Below are positions 1 to 6,779 of a DNA stretch of 43,512 bases, in pieces. The position numbers and the translations under genes were made by a program. Each line of letters opens with the position of its first letter. The stretch's first letter is position 1. The DNA comes from Saprospiraceae bacterium. Its GTDB lineage: Bacteria > Bacteroidota > Bacteroidia > Chitinophagales > Saprospiraceae. The notes below the pieces were generated by a model. That model searched no databases, had not been told where the DNA came from, and saw only the letters and a list, made by a program, of their open reading frames with translations. The stretch covers positions 1-43,512 of the forward strand of contig JANWVR010000075.1 in assembly GCA_025056735.1 (NCBI GenBank). The letters are read 5' to 3'.

Positions 1-150
1 AATTTTGGTGGGTACTTTGGCCAAACAAGTTTGGCCGTTACTGAGCCGAAGAATTTTGGTGGGTACTTTGGCCAAACAAGTTTGGCCGTTACTGGGCCGA
101 ACAATTTTGGTGGGTACTTTGGCCAAACAAGTTTAGCCGCTACTGGCCGA
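1..150. repeat. 51-bp tandem repeat with internal palindrome, three units, open at the left edge
   Basis: Units start at 1, 52 and 103. Units 1 and 2 differ at two positions; unit 3 is more diverged and ends inside the tolC-like gene. Each full unit contains GGCCAAACAAGTTTGGCC (positions 19-36 and 70-87), an 8-bp inverted repeat around AA; unit 3 has one change in the right arm. The minus-strand end of the TolC gene (GGCCAGTAG, stop at 140-142) is echoed in units 1 and 2 as a CAGTAA, so the array looks like repeated duplication of the gene's 3' end plus downstream DNA. No U-run follows the hairpins, so they are not classical terminators. The array probably continues to the left of the window. 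Confidence 0.9.
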
Positions 151-1501
151 GGGCGTTTTTAAGGGCAACTCTTGCCTTAAGCAGGTCAAACTGGGCCTGC
201 ATAAGGGCCTGCTGAGCGGCGTAGAGCTGTTGTTCGGCGCTAATGAGTTCAAAACTGGAGCCGACGCCGGCTTTGTACTTGGTTTGGATAGTTTCATACA
301 CACGGCGAGCGAGGTCGAGGTTTTGCTGTTGGTTTCGGATGCGTTCGGCGGCATTGAGCAGCTGCCGGCGAGCCGTTTCGACTTCGAGCGTCATAGCTTG
401 TTCGAGCATCTCGCGCTGCACTTCAACGGTTTGGTAGGCGATCATGGCGCGTTCGTAGCGAGCGCGCGAGATGCCTCCGTCCCACAGGCTAATGGAAAGG
501 GATACGCCCACGATGGCGGAGGGGATAAAGAACCAGCGTGTATCGTTGCCGAAAGCGCCCTGCCAGCCGGGTTGATACTGGAGGAAGCCGGCCAATGTGG
601 GCATCCAGTACTTTTTAAACAGGTCGGCTTGCAAGGCGTTCAGCTCTCGGCCTTTGAGCAACGTAGCGTATTCAGGGCGGTTGTTGAAGTTGAGCACACC
701 CGTAGGGTCTACGGAGGCATATTGCTGGAGGAGTGCTTCTAAGTTGTCCGCTAAGGTAATGGGCTGGTCAAGAGGCATACCCATCGCCATTTTAAGCGCA
801 TCTAAGACGATATCGCGCTGGCGGCCCAGGTTATCGCGCTCAGTGCGCAGGCCCGAGAGGGACAATTGGAGGCGATCGGCGTCGAGTTGCTCGGCAAAGC
901 CTGCTTTCACGGTGGCCTGAGTTTCGCGGAGCAATTCCTCCAGATTGGCGATGTTGCGGTCTAAGATGCGCAGGTTCTCCTCCAGCAAGAGCGCAGGTAG
1001 GTAAGCCTCCGTTACCTGGTTGCGCAGGGTCTTTTGGATGGCAATAAGTTGGAGTTGCACATACTGACGGTAAGTGCGGGCAGCTTTCAGGCTGGTCAGG
1101 TACGAGTTGCTAAACAGCAACTGGCTCACCGAAATACTGGGCGCCAGGCTATGAAAAGCGTTGAAGAAGATTTTCTCATCGCCTGGCGCCGGTATGCCAA
1201 TGGCGCTGGCCGGTATGCCAGGGCGCTGCAAAAAGTATTGATAGCTCAGCCCAAGCCCAATTTGCGGCAGCCCAGTACCGGTATTTTCCTTGATTTGCCA
1301 TTCAGCGTCGGCTATTTGCAGGCGTGCTGTTTTGATCTGCGGGTGGTTGTCTAAAGCGTACTGAATACAGTCGTTTAGCCGCATTGGCGCCTGCCCTTGC
1401 CCTAAGAGCGGCAACGAAGGCAGGGTAGAGGCGAACAGCACGCTCGCGAACAAGCCGATAGGTGCGTGCTGCATGCGTTGAAGGTTTCGATGGAAACACA
1501 T
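140..1501 (-). CDS. TolC-family outer membrane efflux protein
   Basis: This is an outer membrane channel of the TolC/OEP family, which forms the exit duct of tripartite efflux pumps or type I exporters. The mature protein begins with the family's typical start (MRLNDCIQYALDNHPQIK) and has two copies of the OEP helical region. Typical motifs are GFAEQLDADRLQLSL, ISLWDGG near the middle and KYKAGVGSSFELISAEQQL near the C-terminus. A signal peptide is visible (IGLFASVLFASTLPSLPLLGQ). The start at 1501 (MCFHRNLQR) places it 19 nt after the tetR stop; 1474 (MQHAPIG) is equally possible. The longer frame reaching 1582 overlaps tetR and is unlikely. It follows a TetR gene on the same strand, the usual Bacteroidota arrangement in which membrane fusion protein and RND pump genes come next. 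Here the gene runs into the repeat array, so any partners lie outside the window. Confidence 0.92.
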   Translation of the reverse strand: MCFHRNLQRMQHAPIGLFASVLFASTLPSLPLLGQGQAPMRLNDCIQYALDNHPQIKTARLQIADAEWQIKENTGTGLPQIGLGLSYQYFLQRPGIPASAIGIPAPGDEKIFFNAFHSLAPSISVSQLLFSNSYLTSLKAARTYRQYVQLQLIAIQKTLRNQVTEAYLPALLLEENLRILDRNIANLEELLRETQATVKAGFAEQLDADRLQLSLSGLRTERDNLGRQRDIVLDALKMAMGMPLDQPITLADNLEALLQQYASVDPTGVLNFNNRPEYATLLKGRELNALQADLFKKYWMPTLAGFLQYQPGWQGAFGNDTRWFFIPSAIVGVSLSISLWDGGISRARYERAMIAYQTVEVQREMLEQAMTLEVETARRQLLNAAERIRNQQQNLDLARRVYETIQTKYKAGVGSSFELISAEQQLYAAQQALMQAQFDLLKARVALKNALGQ

Positions 1502-1520
1502 AGAAATAAAAAAAGGTATT

Positions 1521-2129
1521 TTACAGGTGATGGGCTTGCAAACCTTTGAGCAACTTAAGCCCTTGCTCAGAGGCGATGCCATGTAAGTAATGCTTTAGAT
1601 AATGGTGGAACAGCTCCTGTTTGGAATAGAGCGTTCGCGGGAAAAGGTCTTCATCAAAAAGTTGGAAAATCGTCGCAATGTGCAGGCGAGCCGTAATATC
1701 TACGTTCAGGTCTTTGCGATAAAGCCCTTCCTGAATACCGCGCTCCAGATTAGCGCGCACCACCCCGTACAGAAAGCCTTTCTGGTAGTCGCGTAGCTTT
1801 TCCCAAGTTTCCCGGTGATATTTCTGCAGGTCATACACCACGTTGGCTTTCATCAACTGCATTCGGCGCGTACTGGCCTCAAGGACCAAGAAAATCTCCT
1901 CCACGGCATTAGCCGCTTTTTGCCGGCGCTCTTCGCATTGTTCTCGCTCCTGCTGCATGAAGTACGTCAGCACCCGCTCCACTAAATCTTCTTTGTTGGC
2001 GACCCACTGATAAAGCGTCTTTTTTGAGATGCCCAGCTCGCGCGAAATGTCGTCCATCGTTACGCTCTTGATACCATAGCGCAAGAAGGTCTCTTCTATC
2101 CGCTTCAACCATTTTTCGTACTGCTCCAT
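1521..2129 (-). CDS. TetR/AcrR-family transcriptional regulator
   Basis: A 202-residue one-component repressor. The N-terminal helix-turn-helix is clear: a helix with RIEETFLRYGIKSVTMDDIS, then ELGISKKTLYQWVANKEDLV, the standard TetR recognition region (about residues 10-55). The C-terminal part is all-helical and presumably binds a small effector; it is rich in Tyr, Phe and Leu and gives no hint of the ligand. The start at 2129 (MEQYEKW) was chosen because the helix-turn-helix begins a few residues later. A longer frame to 2231 would add residues without homology and would cover the putative operator. It is the first gene of a likely tetR-tolC operon and probably represses it. An inverted repeat at 2150-2179, just upstream of the start, is a candidate autoregulatory site. 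Confidence 0.9.
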   Translation of the reverse strand: MEQYEKWLKRIEETFLRYGIKSVTMDDISRELGISKKTLYQWVANKEDLVERVLTYFMQQEREQCEERRQKAANAVEEIFLVLEASTRRMQLMKANVVYDLQKYHRETWEKLRDYQKGFLYGVVRANLERGIQEGLYRKDLNVDITARLHIATIFQLFDEDLFPRTLYSKQELFHHYLKHYLHGIASEQGLKLLKGLQAHHL

Positions 2130-2149
2130 GTGCGTCGCTAATGACCACA

Positions 2150-2179
2150 AGGAAACAATTGGTGCAAAAAAAGTTTCCT
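2150..2179 (-). promoter_or_regulatory. Candidate TetR operator (inverted repeat)
   Basis: AGGAAAC (2150-2156) and GTTTCCT (2173-2179) form perfect 7-bp arms separated by 16 bp, 20 bp upstream of the regulator's ATG. Spacing and position suit a TetR-dimer operator. The binding is inferred; no second copy was found in the window. The rest of the 2130-2552 intergenic stretch holds only this site and the desaturase promoter box. Confidence 0.45.
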
Positions 2180-2480
2180 GAGTGCTGCCTGCTTCTCGAC
2201 GAAATGAAATAAAATTCCAACGAAATCGCACTGGGCGTCGTTGAAAAAGTTTTTCTTGGGAAATCGAGGGCGCTCACACAGTCGGCTGCGTGCCTTTGGG
2301 TTTTGGGGTGAATGGGCGCTTGAATAGCCAAATATCTGTTGGCTCTGAAGCGCCGCGTTTAATACTCGAATTTTTTCCGCTTTCTCGATGCAAAGAACTG
2401 GTCGCCTCCCTTTGGACTGCGGCTTATTTAAACGGAGTCTTAAAAGATAAATCCTCGCTCAGAACCGTAGCGGCTCAAGC

Positions 2481-2488
2481 TACCTTTG
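2481..2488 (+). promoter_or_regulatory. Bacteroidota -7 box for the desaturase gene
   Basis: TACCTTTG matches the TAnnTTTG consensus and lies about 65 nt upstream of the ATG at 2553. No convincing -33 TTG is seen at 19-21 bp. Confidence 0.5.
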
Positions 2489-2552
2489 CGCCCGTAAGTA
2501 TTGCCGGATGCCTCCAACGGAAGGTGAAATGCTTTTTTAAAGTAAATTGCTT

Positions 2553-3590
2553 ATGTCTTCTTACCCACTTTCTCCTGAACTGATGCGCCATTTGCCGGCC
2601 ATCGTCAGCGCCTATCAATTACCCGATACCCGCCAGGCTATTTCCCAAATCCTTACCTCGTTTCTGCCCTTTGTGGCACTCTGGACGGCCATGTACCTAC
2701 TGGTGGACGTTTCTCTGGGCCTTACGCTGTTTTTGGCGGTGGTAAACGGCTTCTTTCTGGTGCGCATCTTCATTATTCAGCACGATTGCGGGCATCAGTC
2801 TTTTACAGCCAATCGGGTAGTTAATGACGTCATCGGCATGGTATGCAGCGTGTTTAGCCTTATCCCATACCGCTATTGGGCCAAAAGCCACCATCATCAC
2901 CACGGTCACGACGGTATGTTGTGGGAACACCGCGATATTGGCGATATTGACCTGCTTACGGTGGAGGAGTACCGCCGGCGGAATTTCTGGGGACGCCTGC
3001 GCTATCGGCTCTACCGCAGCGCACCTGTGCTCTTCGTGCTAGGGCCACTGTGGTATGTGTTCATCCAAAACCGCCTGCCGCTCATCCGCCTAAGCGGCTG
3101 GGAAAGCGCCCGCCGTGCGCTCATGCGGCACAATTTGCTGCTCATTGTCGTTTACGTGGCCGTAGGCTTACTGCTGGGCTATAAAGCACTCCTGTGGGTG
3201 CAATTCCCTACGCTCGTCGCTTTCGGCATCATCGCTGTGTGGTTCTTCTACGTTCAACATCAACACGAAACCACTTACAAAGCCTGGAAAGACCGCTGGG
3301 ACCACATCCGAGCAGCTATTGAAGGCAGCACGTACTACGACCTCCCGCGCCTCTTCCACTGGCTGACGGGCAACATCGGCTACCACCACATCCACCACCT
3401 CAATTCGCTGGTGCCCAACTACCAGCTAGCGCGATGCCACCGCGAAAACCCGGTCTTCGACCGCATCGCTAATCGCATCACCTTCAGGCAAAGCCTCAAA
3501 ACCGTCTTCAATCACCTTTGGGACGAGCAGCAGCAGCGGATGATCTCCTTCCGAGAATACTACCGACGCTACCGCGCCCGAAAAATATGA
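2553..3590 (+). CDS. Membrane fatty acid desaturase
   Basis: A di-iron integral membrane desaturase of the FA_desaturase family, acting on acyl chains in membrane lipids. All three histidine boxes are present: HDCGHQ (about residue 77), the run HHHHHGHDG with a preceding SH (about 112-120), and the C-terminal GYHHIHHL (about 275). Hydrophobic segments lie at about 32-75 and 175-230. The protein has 345 residues, normal for omega-6/delta-12 type bacterial desaturases. An upstream TTG at 2547 is in frame, but the ATG at 2553 (MSSYPLSPEL) is preferred. It is transcribed divergently from tetR, and its promoter box lies at 2481. The exact double-bond position and acyl carrier cannot be told from sequence. 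Confidence 0.9.
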   Translation: MSSYPLSPELMRHLPAIVSAYQLPDTRQAISQILTSFLPFVALWTAMYLLVDVSLGLTLFLAVVNGFFLVRIFIIQHDCGHQSFTANRVVNDVIGMVCSVFSLIPYRYWAKSHHHHHGHDGMLWEHRDIGDIDLLTVEEYRRRNFWGRLRYRLYRSAPVLFVLGPLWYVFIQNRLPLIRLSGWESARRALMRHNLLLIVVYVAVGLLLGYKALLWVQFPTLVAFGIIAVWFFYVQHQHETTYKAWKDRWDHIRAAIEGSTYYDLPRLFHWLTGNIGYHHIHHLNSLVPNYQLARCHRENPVFDRIANRITFRQSLKTVFNHLWDEQQQRMISFREYYRRYRARKI

Positions 3591-3632
3591 CCCCGAAGGT
3601 GCCAGAAAACGCTCTTTGGCACCTTCGGGGTC
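3589..3632. terminator. Bidirectional-looking terminator between desaturase and pirin
   Basis: A perfect 16-bp stem (3589-3604 with 3617-3632, beginning GACCCCGAAGGTGCCA) closes a 12-nt loop and overlaps the desaturase stop codon. Read on the minus strand, the stem is followed by TATTTTTC, so it should end pirin transcripts best. The plus-strand side has no strong U-run. Confidence 0.8.
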
Positions 3633-3640
3633 GTCGAAAC

Positions 3641-4396
3641 TCATGCGCGGCGCAGCCGCTCATACGTAGGGTAACCCGGGTCGGCAGGCGAGGCGATGAT
3701 AAACACCTCTGCATCGCCGATGGCTTCTATCTCCAGCGCACGCTCGTCCGAAATGAGCGCGAAGTCAGAGGTTTGGGTTTCATGGCCGTTCAGCCGCGCT
3801 TCACCTTTGACCACGTAAGCCGAAAATACCTGACCCGACGCCGCCGCTATGCGATATTGGGCCCCCTCCGACAGGTGGATGTGCTGTACCTGAATGCCCG
3901 GCGTATCCATACGGAATGGGCTGCCCTGTCCCACGATGGTGCGCACCGATACACCGTCCTGTGTGTGCGTCGGGAAATCCTCCAGCCGATAGTCGTCATA
4001 ACTGGCCGGCTGGGCGAGCGTCTTGTCTAAATTCGGGTCAAACCAGATCTGAAACATCTCCGCTCCCTGGCCCATCCATTCCGAATGGCTGATGCCGTTG
4101 CCTGCGCGGATGATTTGCGCATCGCCTGCGCGCAGCGGGCGCCACTCGCGCAACTTCGTGTCGTAGTGCCGGATTTCACCGGCCAGTACGAACGAGCAGA
4201 TTTCAAAGCCCTTGTGCGGGTGCAGTCCAATAGTGCTGTCGGTTATAGCACGCGCGTGGGCCCAGTAGAAGAGGTTGGAATAAGGGCGGAGCGGAGAAGC
4301 CTCCTGCGGAAAGCCGATAGGCTTGTTCTCCACAATTTCGCCGCCATTAAAGGCGCCGCGCCCCTGTTTCTCTTTGGGAAAGACTCGTACAGACAT
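3641..4396 (-). CDS. Pirin-family protein (bicupin)
   Basis: A 251-residue bicupin of the pirin family; characterised members are metal-binding, some with quercetinase activity. The N-terminal cupin carries the metal-ligand pattern HPHKGFEICSFVLAGEIRHYD and later SHSEWM and FQIWFD. The C-terminal cupin half (YRIAAASGQVFSAYVVKGEA) lacks the metal ligands, as is usual. The start at 4396 (MSVRVFPKEKQGRGAFNGG) leaves no leader peptide, so the protein is cytoplasmic. The upstream frame to 4459 adds a stretch without family similarity. It is followed by a strong terminator at 3589-3632. The in vivo substrate is unknown. Confidence 0.88.
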   Translation of the reverse strand: MSVRVFPKEKQGRGAFNGGEIVENKPIGFPQEASPLRPYSNLFYWAHARAITDSTIGLHPHKGFEICSFVLAGEIRHYDTKLREWRPLRAGDAQIIRAGNGISHSEWMGQGAEMFQIWFDPNLDKTLAQPASYDDYRLEDFPTHTQDGVSVRTIVGQGSPFRMDTPGIQVQHIHLSEGAQYRIAAASGQVFSAYVVKGEARLNGHETQTSDFALISDERALEIEAIGDAEVFIIASPADPGYPTYERLRRA

Positions 4397-4515
4397 GATG
4401 TTTAAGAAAAATAGCGCCCTCCGATGCCGGCCATAAATGCACGCATTTCCAAACCGCAATGGCGCACAGATGGCCGTTTCAATGAGGGCTGGTTAGAAAT
4501 ACATGTTACAACACT

Positions 4516-5328
4516 TTATGGCAGGCAAAGTTTGCGCAGTTCAGCGCTATCTCCGCGGAAGACGTTAAAATCTACAGGCCCATTGACGCCGTTGACGCGC
4601 CCTTGGTCGTTGTGCTGCCAGAAGTGCCAGGTAGAGCCGTCGGGCATCTCCAGCTGGCCCACATAATAATGGGCAATCCAAAAGGCGTAGGGCTTGAAAG
4701 CGGGCTGATGGGCGAAGTGATTTTTATAAAAGTCGCGATTGGTGTAGATGAGCGGGCGTACGCCATAGTGCTGGCGCAGCAGGTCGAGAAAGGCTTTGAG
4801 GTTTTGACGCACCTGAGCGGAGGTCATGCCGCGGCGCTCTTCTACGTCTACTACAGGCGGCAAGTCGCCCGACTCAAGACGCACGGTTCGGATGAAATGG
4901 CGTGCCTGGTCGCGCGGGCTGATATCGGGCAAGAAGTAGTGGTATGCTCCGCGAATAATGCCGTAGCGGCGGCTGCTCTTCCAGTTGTGGTCAAAGTAAG
5001 GATCTTGTATCCAGCTGCCTTCGGTAGCTTTAATGAAAGCAAAATGGATGCGTTTGTCGCTTACGCGCATATTGGACACACGCTCCCAGTCTATATGCTG
5101 CTGATAGCGGCTGACGTCAATACCGTGAATATGAAAGGGCTCTGGAAGGCGAATACCGAAGTGCTTGTAGTCCTCGTAATGAAACGGATAATCGAGCAGC
5201 CAAAAGACGCGGTAGCGCAACTGCGGGTTGATGAGCATGGCCAGGGCAAACGCCACCGCCAGCAGCAGAAGAAGCGGTGGCCGGGCGGCTTTTTTGCGCT
5301 TTTGAGCAGAGGGAAAAAGGGGATACAT
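4516..5328 (-). CDS. GH25 lysozyme-like muramidase, membrane anchored
   Basis: A 270-residue protein with a short cytoplasmic basic segment (KRKK), one transmembrane helix (about 18-34) and a GH25 muramidase domain (about 66-270). Family motifs are visible in order: GIDVSRYQ (Asp71), FAFIKATEG, GAYHYF, VVDVEE (Asp161 and Glu163, the catalytic region), PLIYTN, and the FWIAHYYV strand ending in a WQ-type region (HFWQHND) and VDFNVF. GH25 enzymes cut the MurNAc-GlcNAc bond of peptidoglycan. The N-terminal anchor suggests action in the periplasm on the cell's own wall. It is transcribed divergently from gap. Whether it remodels the wall or has a defensive role is not shown by its neighbours. Confidence 0.92.
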   Translation of the reverse strand: MYPLFPSAQKRKKAARPPLLLLLAVAFALAMLINPQLRYRVFWLLDYPFHYEDYKHFGIRLPEPFHIHGIDVSRYQQHIDWERVSNMRVSDKRIHFAFIKATEGSWIQDPYFDHNWKSSRRYGIIRGAYHYFLPDISPRDQARHFIRTVRLESGDLPPVVDVEERRGMTSAQVRQNLKAFLDLLRQHYGVRPLIYTNRDFYKNHFAHQPAFKPYAFWIAHYYVGQLEMPDGSTWHFWQHNDQGRVNGVNGPVDFNVFRGDSAELRKLCLP

Positions 5329-5509
5329 GATCTATAGCCTGCGCTGTGTTCGGTGCATGGAGGTGTTCCTCCCCGCGAGGCAAAGTTTGCACAAAAAGAG
5401 ACTTCTTCCAAGCGCGTCGCGCGTTGCGGCGCCTTCTCGGCAGTCTGCTTCGCCGATGTGATTATGTTGGCATTTGCCAACGCTGACCATTCGTTCCAAG
5501 CCGATCGCC

Positions 5510-5517
5510 TACCTTTG
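5510..5517 (+). promoter_or_regulatory. -7 box upstream of gap
   Basis: TACCTTTG, a full match to TAnnTTTG, 40 nt upstream of the ATG at 5558. The -33 element is weak. Confidence 0.5.
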
Positions 5518-5557
5518 CGGCGTCTCAGTCATTCACCCACCAATAACAGATATCCTC

Positions 5558-6550
5558 ATGACAAAAAAACGAGTAGCCATTAATGGTTTTGGCCGTATTG
5601 GCCGTCTCACCTTCCGCTACCTCCTGGGCAAAGAAAACGTCGAGGTGGTCGCCATCAACGACCTGACGGACAACCAGACGCTGGCCCACCTGCTCAAGTA
5701 CGACACCATGCACGGCCGCTTTGACGGCACGGTGAGCGCCGACGACGAATACCTGTATGTCAATGGGCAGAAGATTCTCGGCTCTGCTATCAAAAATCCG
5801 GCCGAATGCCCATGGAAAGATTTAGGTGTGGAAGTGGTGCTCGAATGTACGGGCGTCTTCCTAAGCCGCGAAAAAGCGGAATTGCACCTTCAAGCCGGTG
5901 CTAAGCGTGTCATACTCTCGGCGCCGCCCAAAACAGACGATATCCCTACGTTCGTTCTGGGGGCTAATCATCAAGATATCAAGCCCACGGATACGATTAT
6001 CTCTAATGCCTCCTGCACGACCAACTGTTTGGTGCCCATGATCATGACGCTTGACCGGGCCTTTGGCGTCGAGCAGTTGTTCATGAACACCATACACGCC
6101 TATACTGCTGACCAGAACCTGCAAGATGGCCCGCACCGCGACCTGCGCCGGGCGCGTGCAGCAGCGCAAAACATTGTGCCTACCAGCACGGGCGCCGCTA
6201 AAGCAGTCGTCTTAGTAGCGCCCCATCTAAAGGGCAAAATTGCTGCTCACTCGATGCGCATACCGGTCGCAACAGGCTCCGTCACAGACTGCGTGTGTGT
6301 CATCAAAAAGACGGCTACGGTAGAGGAAATCAACGCCGCCTTTAAAGCCGCCGCTGAGTCTAACCTCAAAGGTATTTTAGAGTACACGGAAGACCCCATT
6401 GTCAGCAGCGATATTGTGCGCAACACGCACTCCTGCATCTTCGACGCTGGCCTGACGCAGGTTAACGGCAATACCTGTCGCATCGTGGGCTGGTACGACA
6501 ACGAGGCTGGCTATTCAGCGCGTTTGGCCGACCTGTGTGTCCTGGTATAG
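5558..6550 (+). CDS. gap: Glyceraldehyde-3-phosphate dehydrogenase, type I
   Basis: This glycolytic enzyme converts glyceraldehyde-3-phosphate, phosphate and NAD+ to 1,3-bisphosphoglycerate in the cytosol. The NAD-binding fold starts at once (VAINGFGRIGRL), with an acidic residue after the second strand (INDLTD), which favours NAD+. The active-site motif SNASCTTNC puts the catalytic Cys at residue 153, and the catalytic His is in the MNTIHAYTADQ strand. The C-terminal WYDNEAGYS is intact. The 330-residue length is normal. The start at 5558 (MTKKRVAINGFG) is chosen because the frame upstream to 5474 has no family similarity. It appears monocistronic: a promoter box lies at 5510 and a strong terminator at 6576. 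Confidence 0.97.
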   Translation: MTKKRVAINGFGRIGRLTFRYLLGKENVEVVAINDLTDNQTLAHLLKYDTMHGRFDGTVSADDEYLYVNGQKILGSAIKNPAECPWKDLGVEVVLECTGVFLSREKAELHLQAGAKRVILSAPPKTDDIPTFVLGANHQDIKPTDTIISNASCTTNCLVPMIMTLDRAFGVEQLFMNTIHAYTADQNLQDGPHRDLRRARAAAQNIVPTSTGAAKAVVLVAPHLKGKIAAHSMRIPVATGSVTDCVCVIKKTATVEEINAAFKAAAESNLKGILEYTEDPIVSSDIVRNTHSCIFDAGLTQVNGNTCRIVGWYDNEAGYSARLADLCVLV

Positions 6551-6575
6551 AACTGACTGTGCTCAAGGCTTTCTT

Positions 6576-6612
6576 TGGCGCGGCCTTCTCCGAGAAGGCC
6601 GCGCCATTTTTT
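6576..6612 (+). terminator. Intrinsic terminator of gap
   Basis: A GC-rich stem (6576-6590 with 6592-6606, TGGCGCGGCCTTCTC and its complement) has a very tight loop and is followed by TTTTTT at 6607-6612. Confidence 0.9.
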
Positions 6613-6699
6613 GTACACAAACAGGGGTTTGGCGGATGTTGGTGAGGGCTATGTTCCAATTCTTTGATTGTGTGGGACTTATGATCTTAGCTCTATTTG

Positions 6700-6744
6700 T
6701 TAACTTGGGCTTAATATAGGGTTAACATAGCCGCGGTTGGTTTG
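6700..6744 (+). promoter_or_regulatory. Pho-box-like triple repeat and -7-like box before the TonB receptor gene
   Basis: TTAACT (6700), TTAATA (6711) and TTAACA (6722) are direct repeats with exact 11-bp spacing, the geometry of PhoP/PhoB-type response regulator sites (TTAACA repeats in Bacillus PhoP boxes). Nine bases further on, TTGGTTTG (6737-6744) is one mismatch from TAnnTTTG. No -33 TTG is needed if an activator replaces it. The ATG follows at 6780. Regulator identity is inferred. Confidence 0.5.
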
Positions 6745-6779
6745 CAGCAAATTTTATTCTAAAAGTACACACCAACCTT

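Noticed and set aside
1..150. CRISPR array
   Set aside because: Units are contiguous 51-bp copies without unique spacers, and no cas genes are present.
2290..2583. A 97-codon plus-strand frame before the desaturase
   Set aside because: It overlaps the promoter box and the desaturase start and has no domain-like sequence.
3518..4030. A 170-codon plus-strand frame across the terminator and the pirin gene
   Set aside because: It crosses a strong hairpin and lies antisense to a clear pirin gene.
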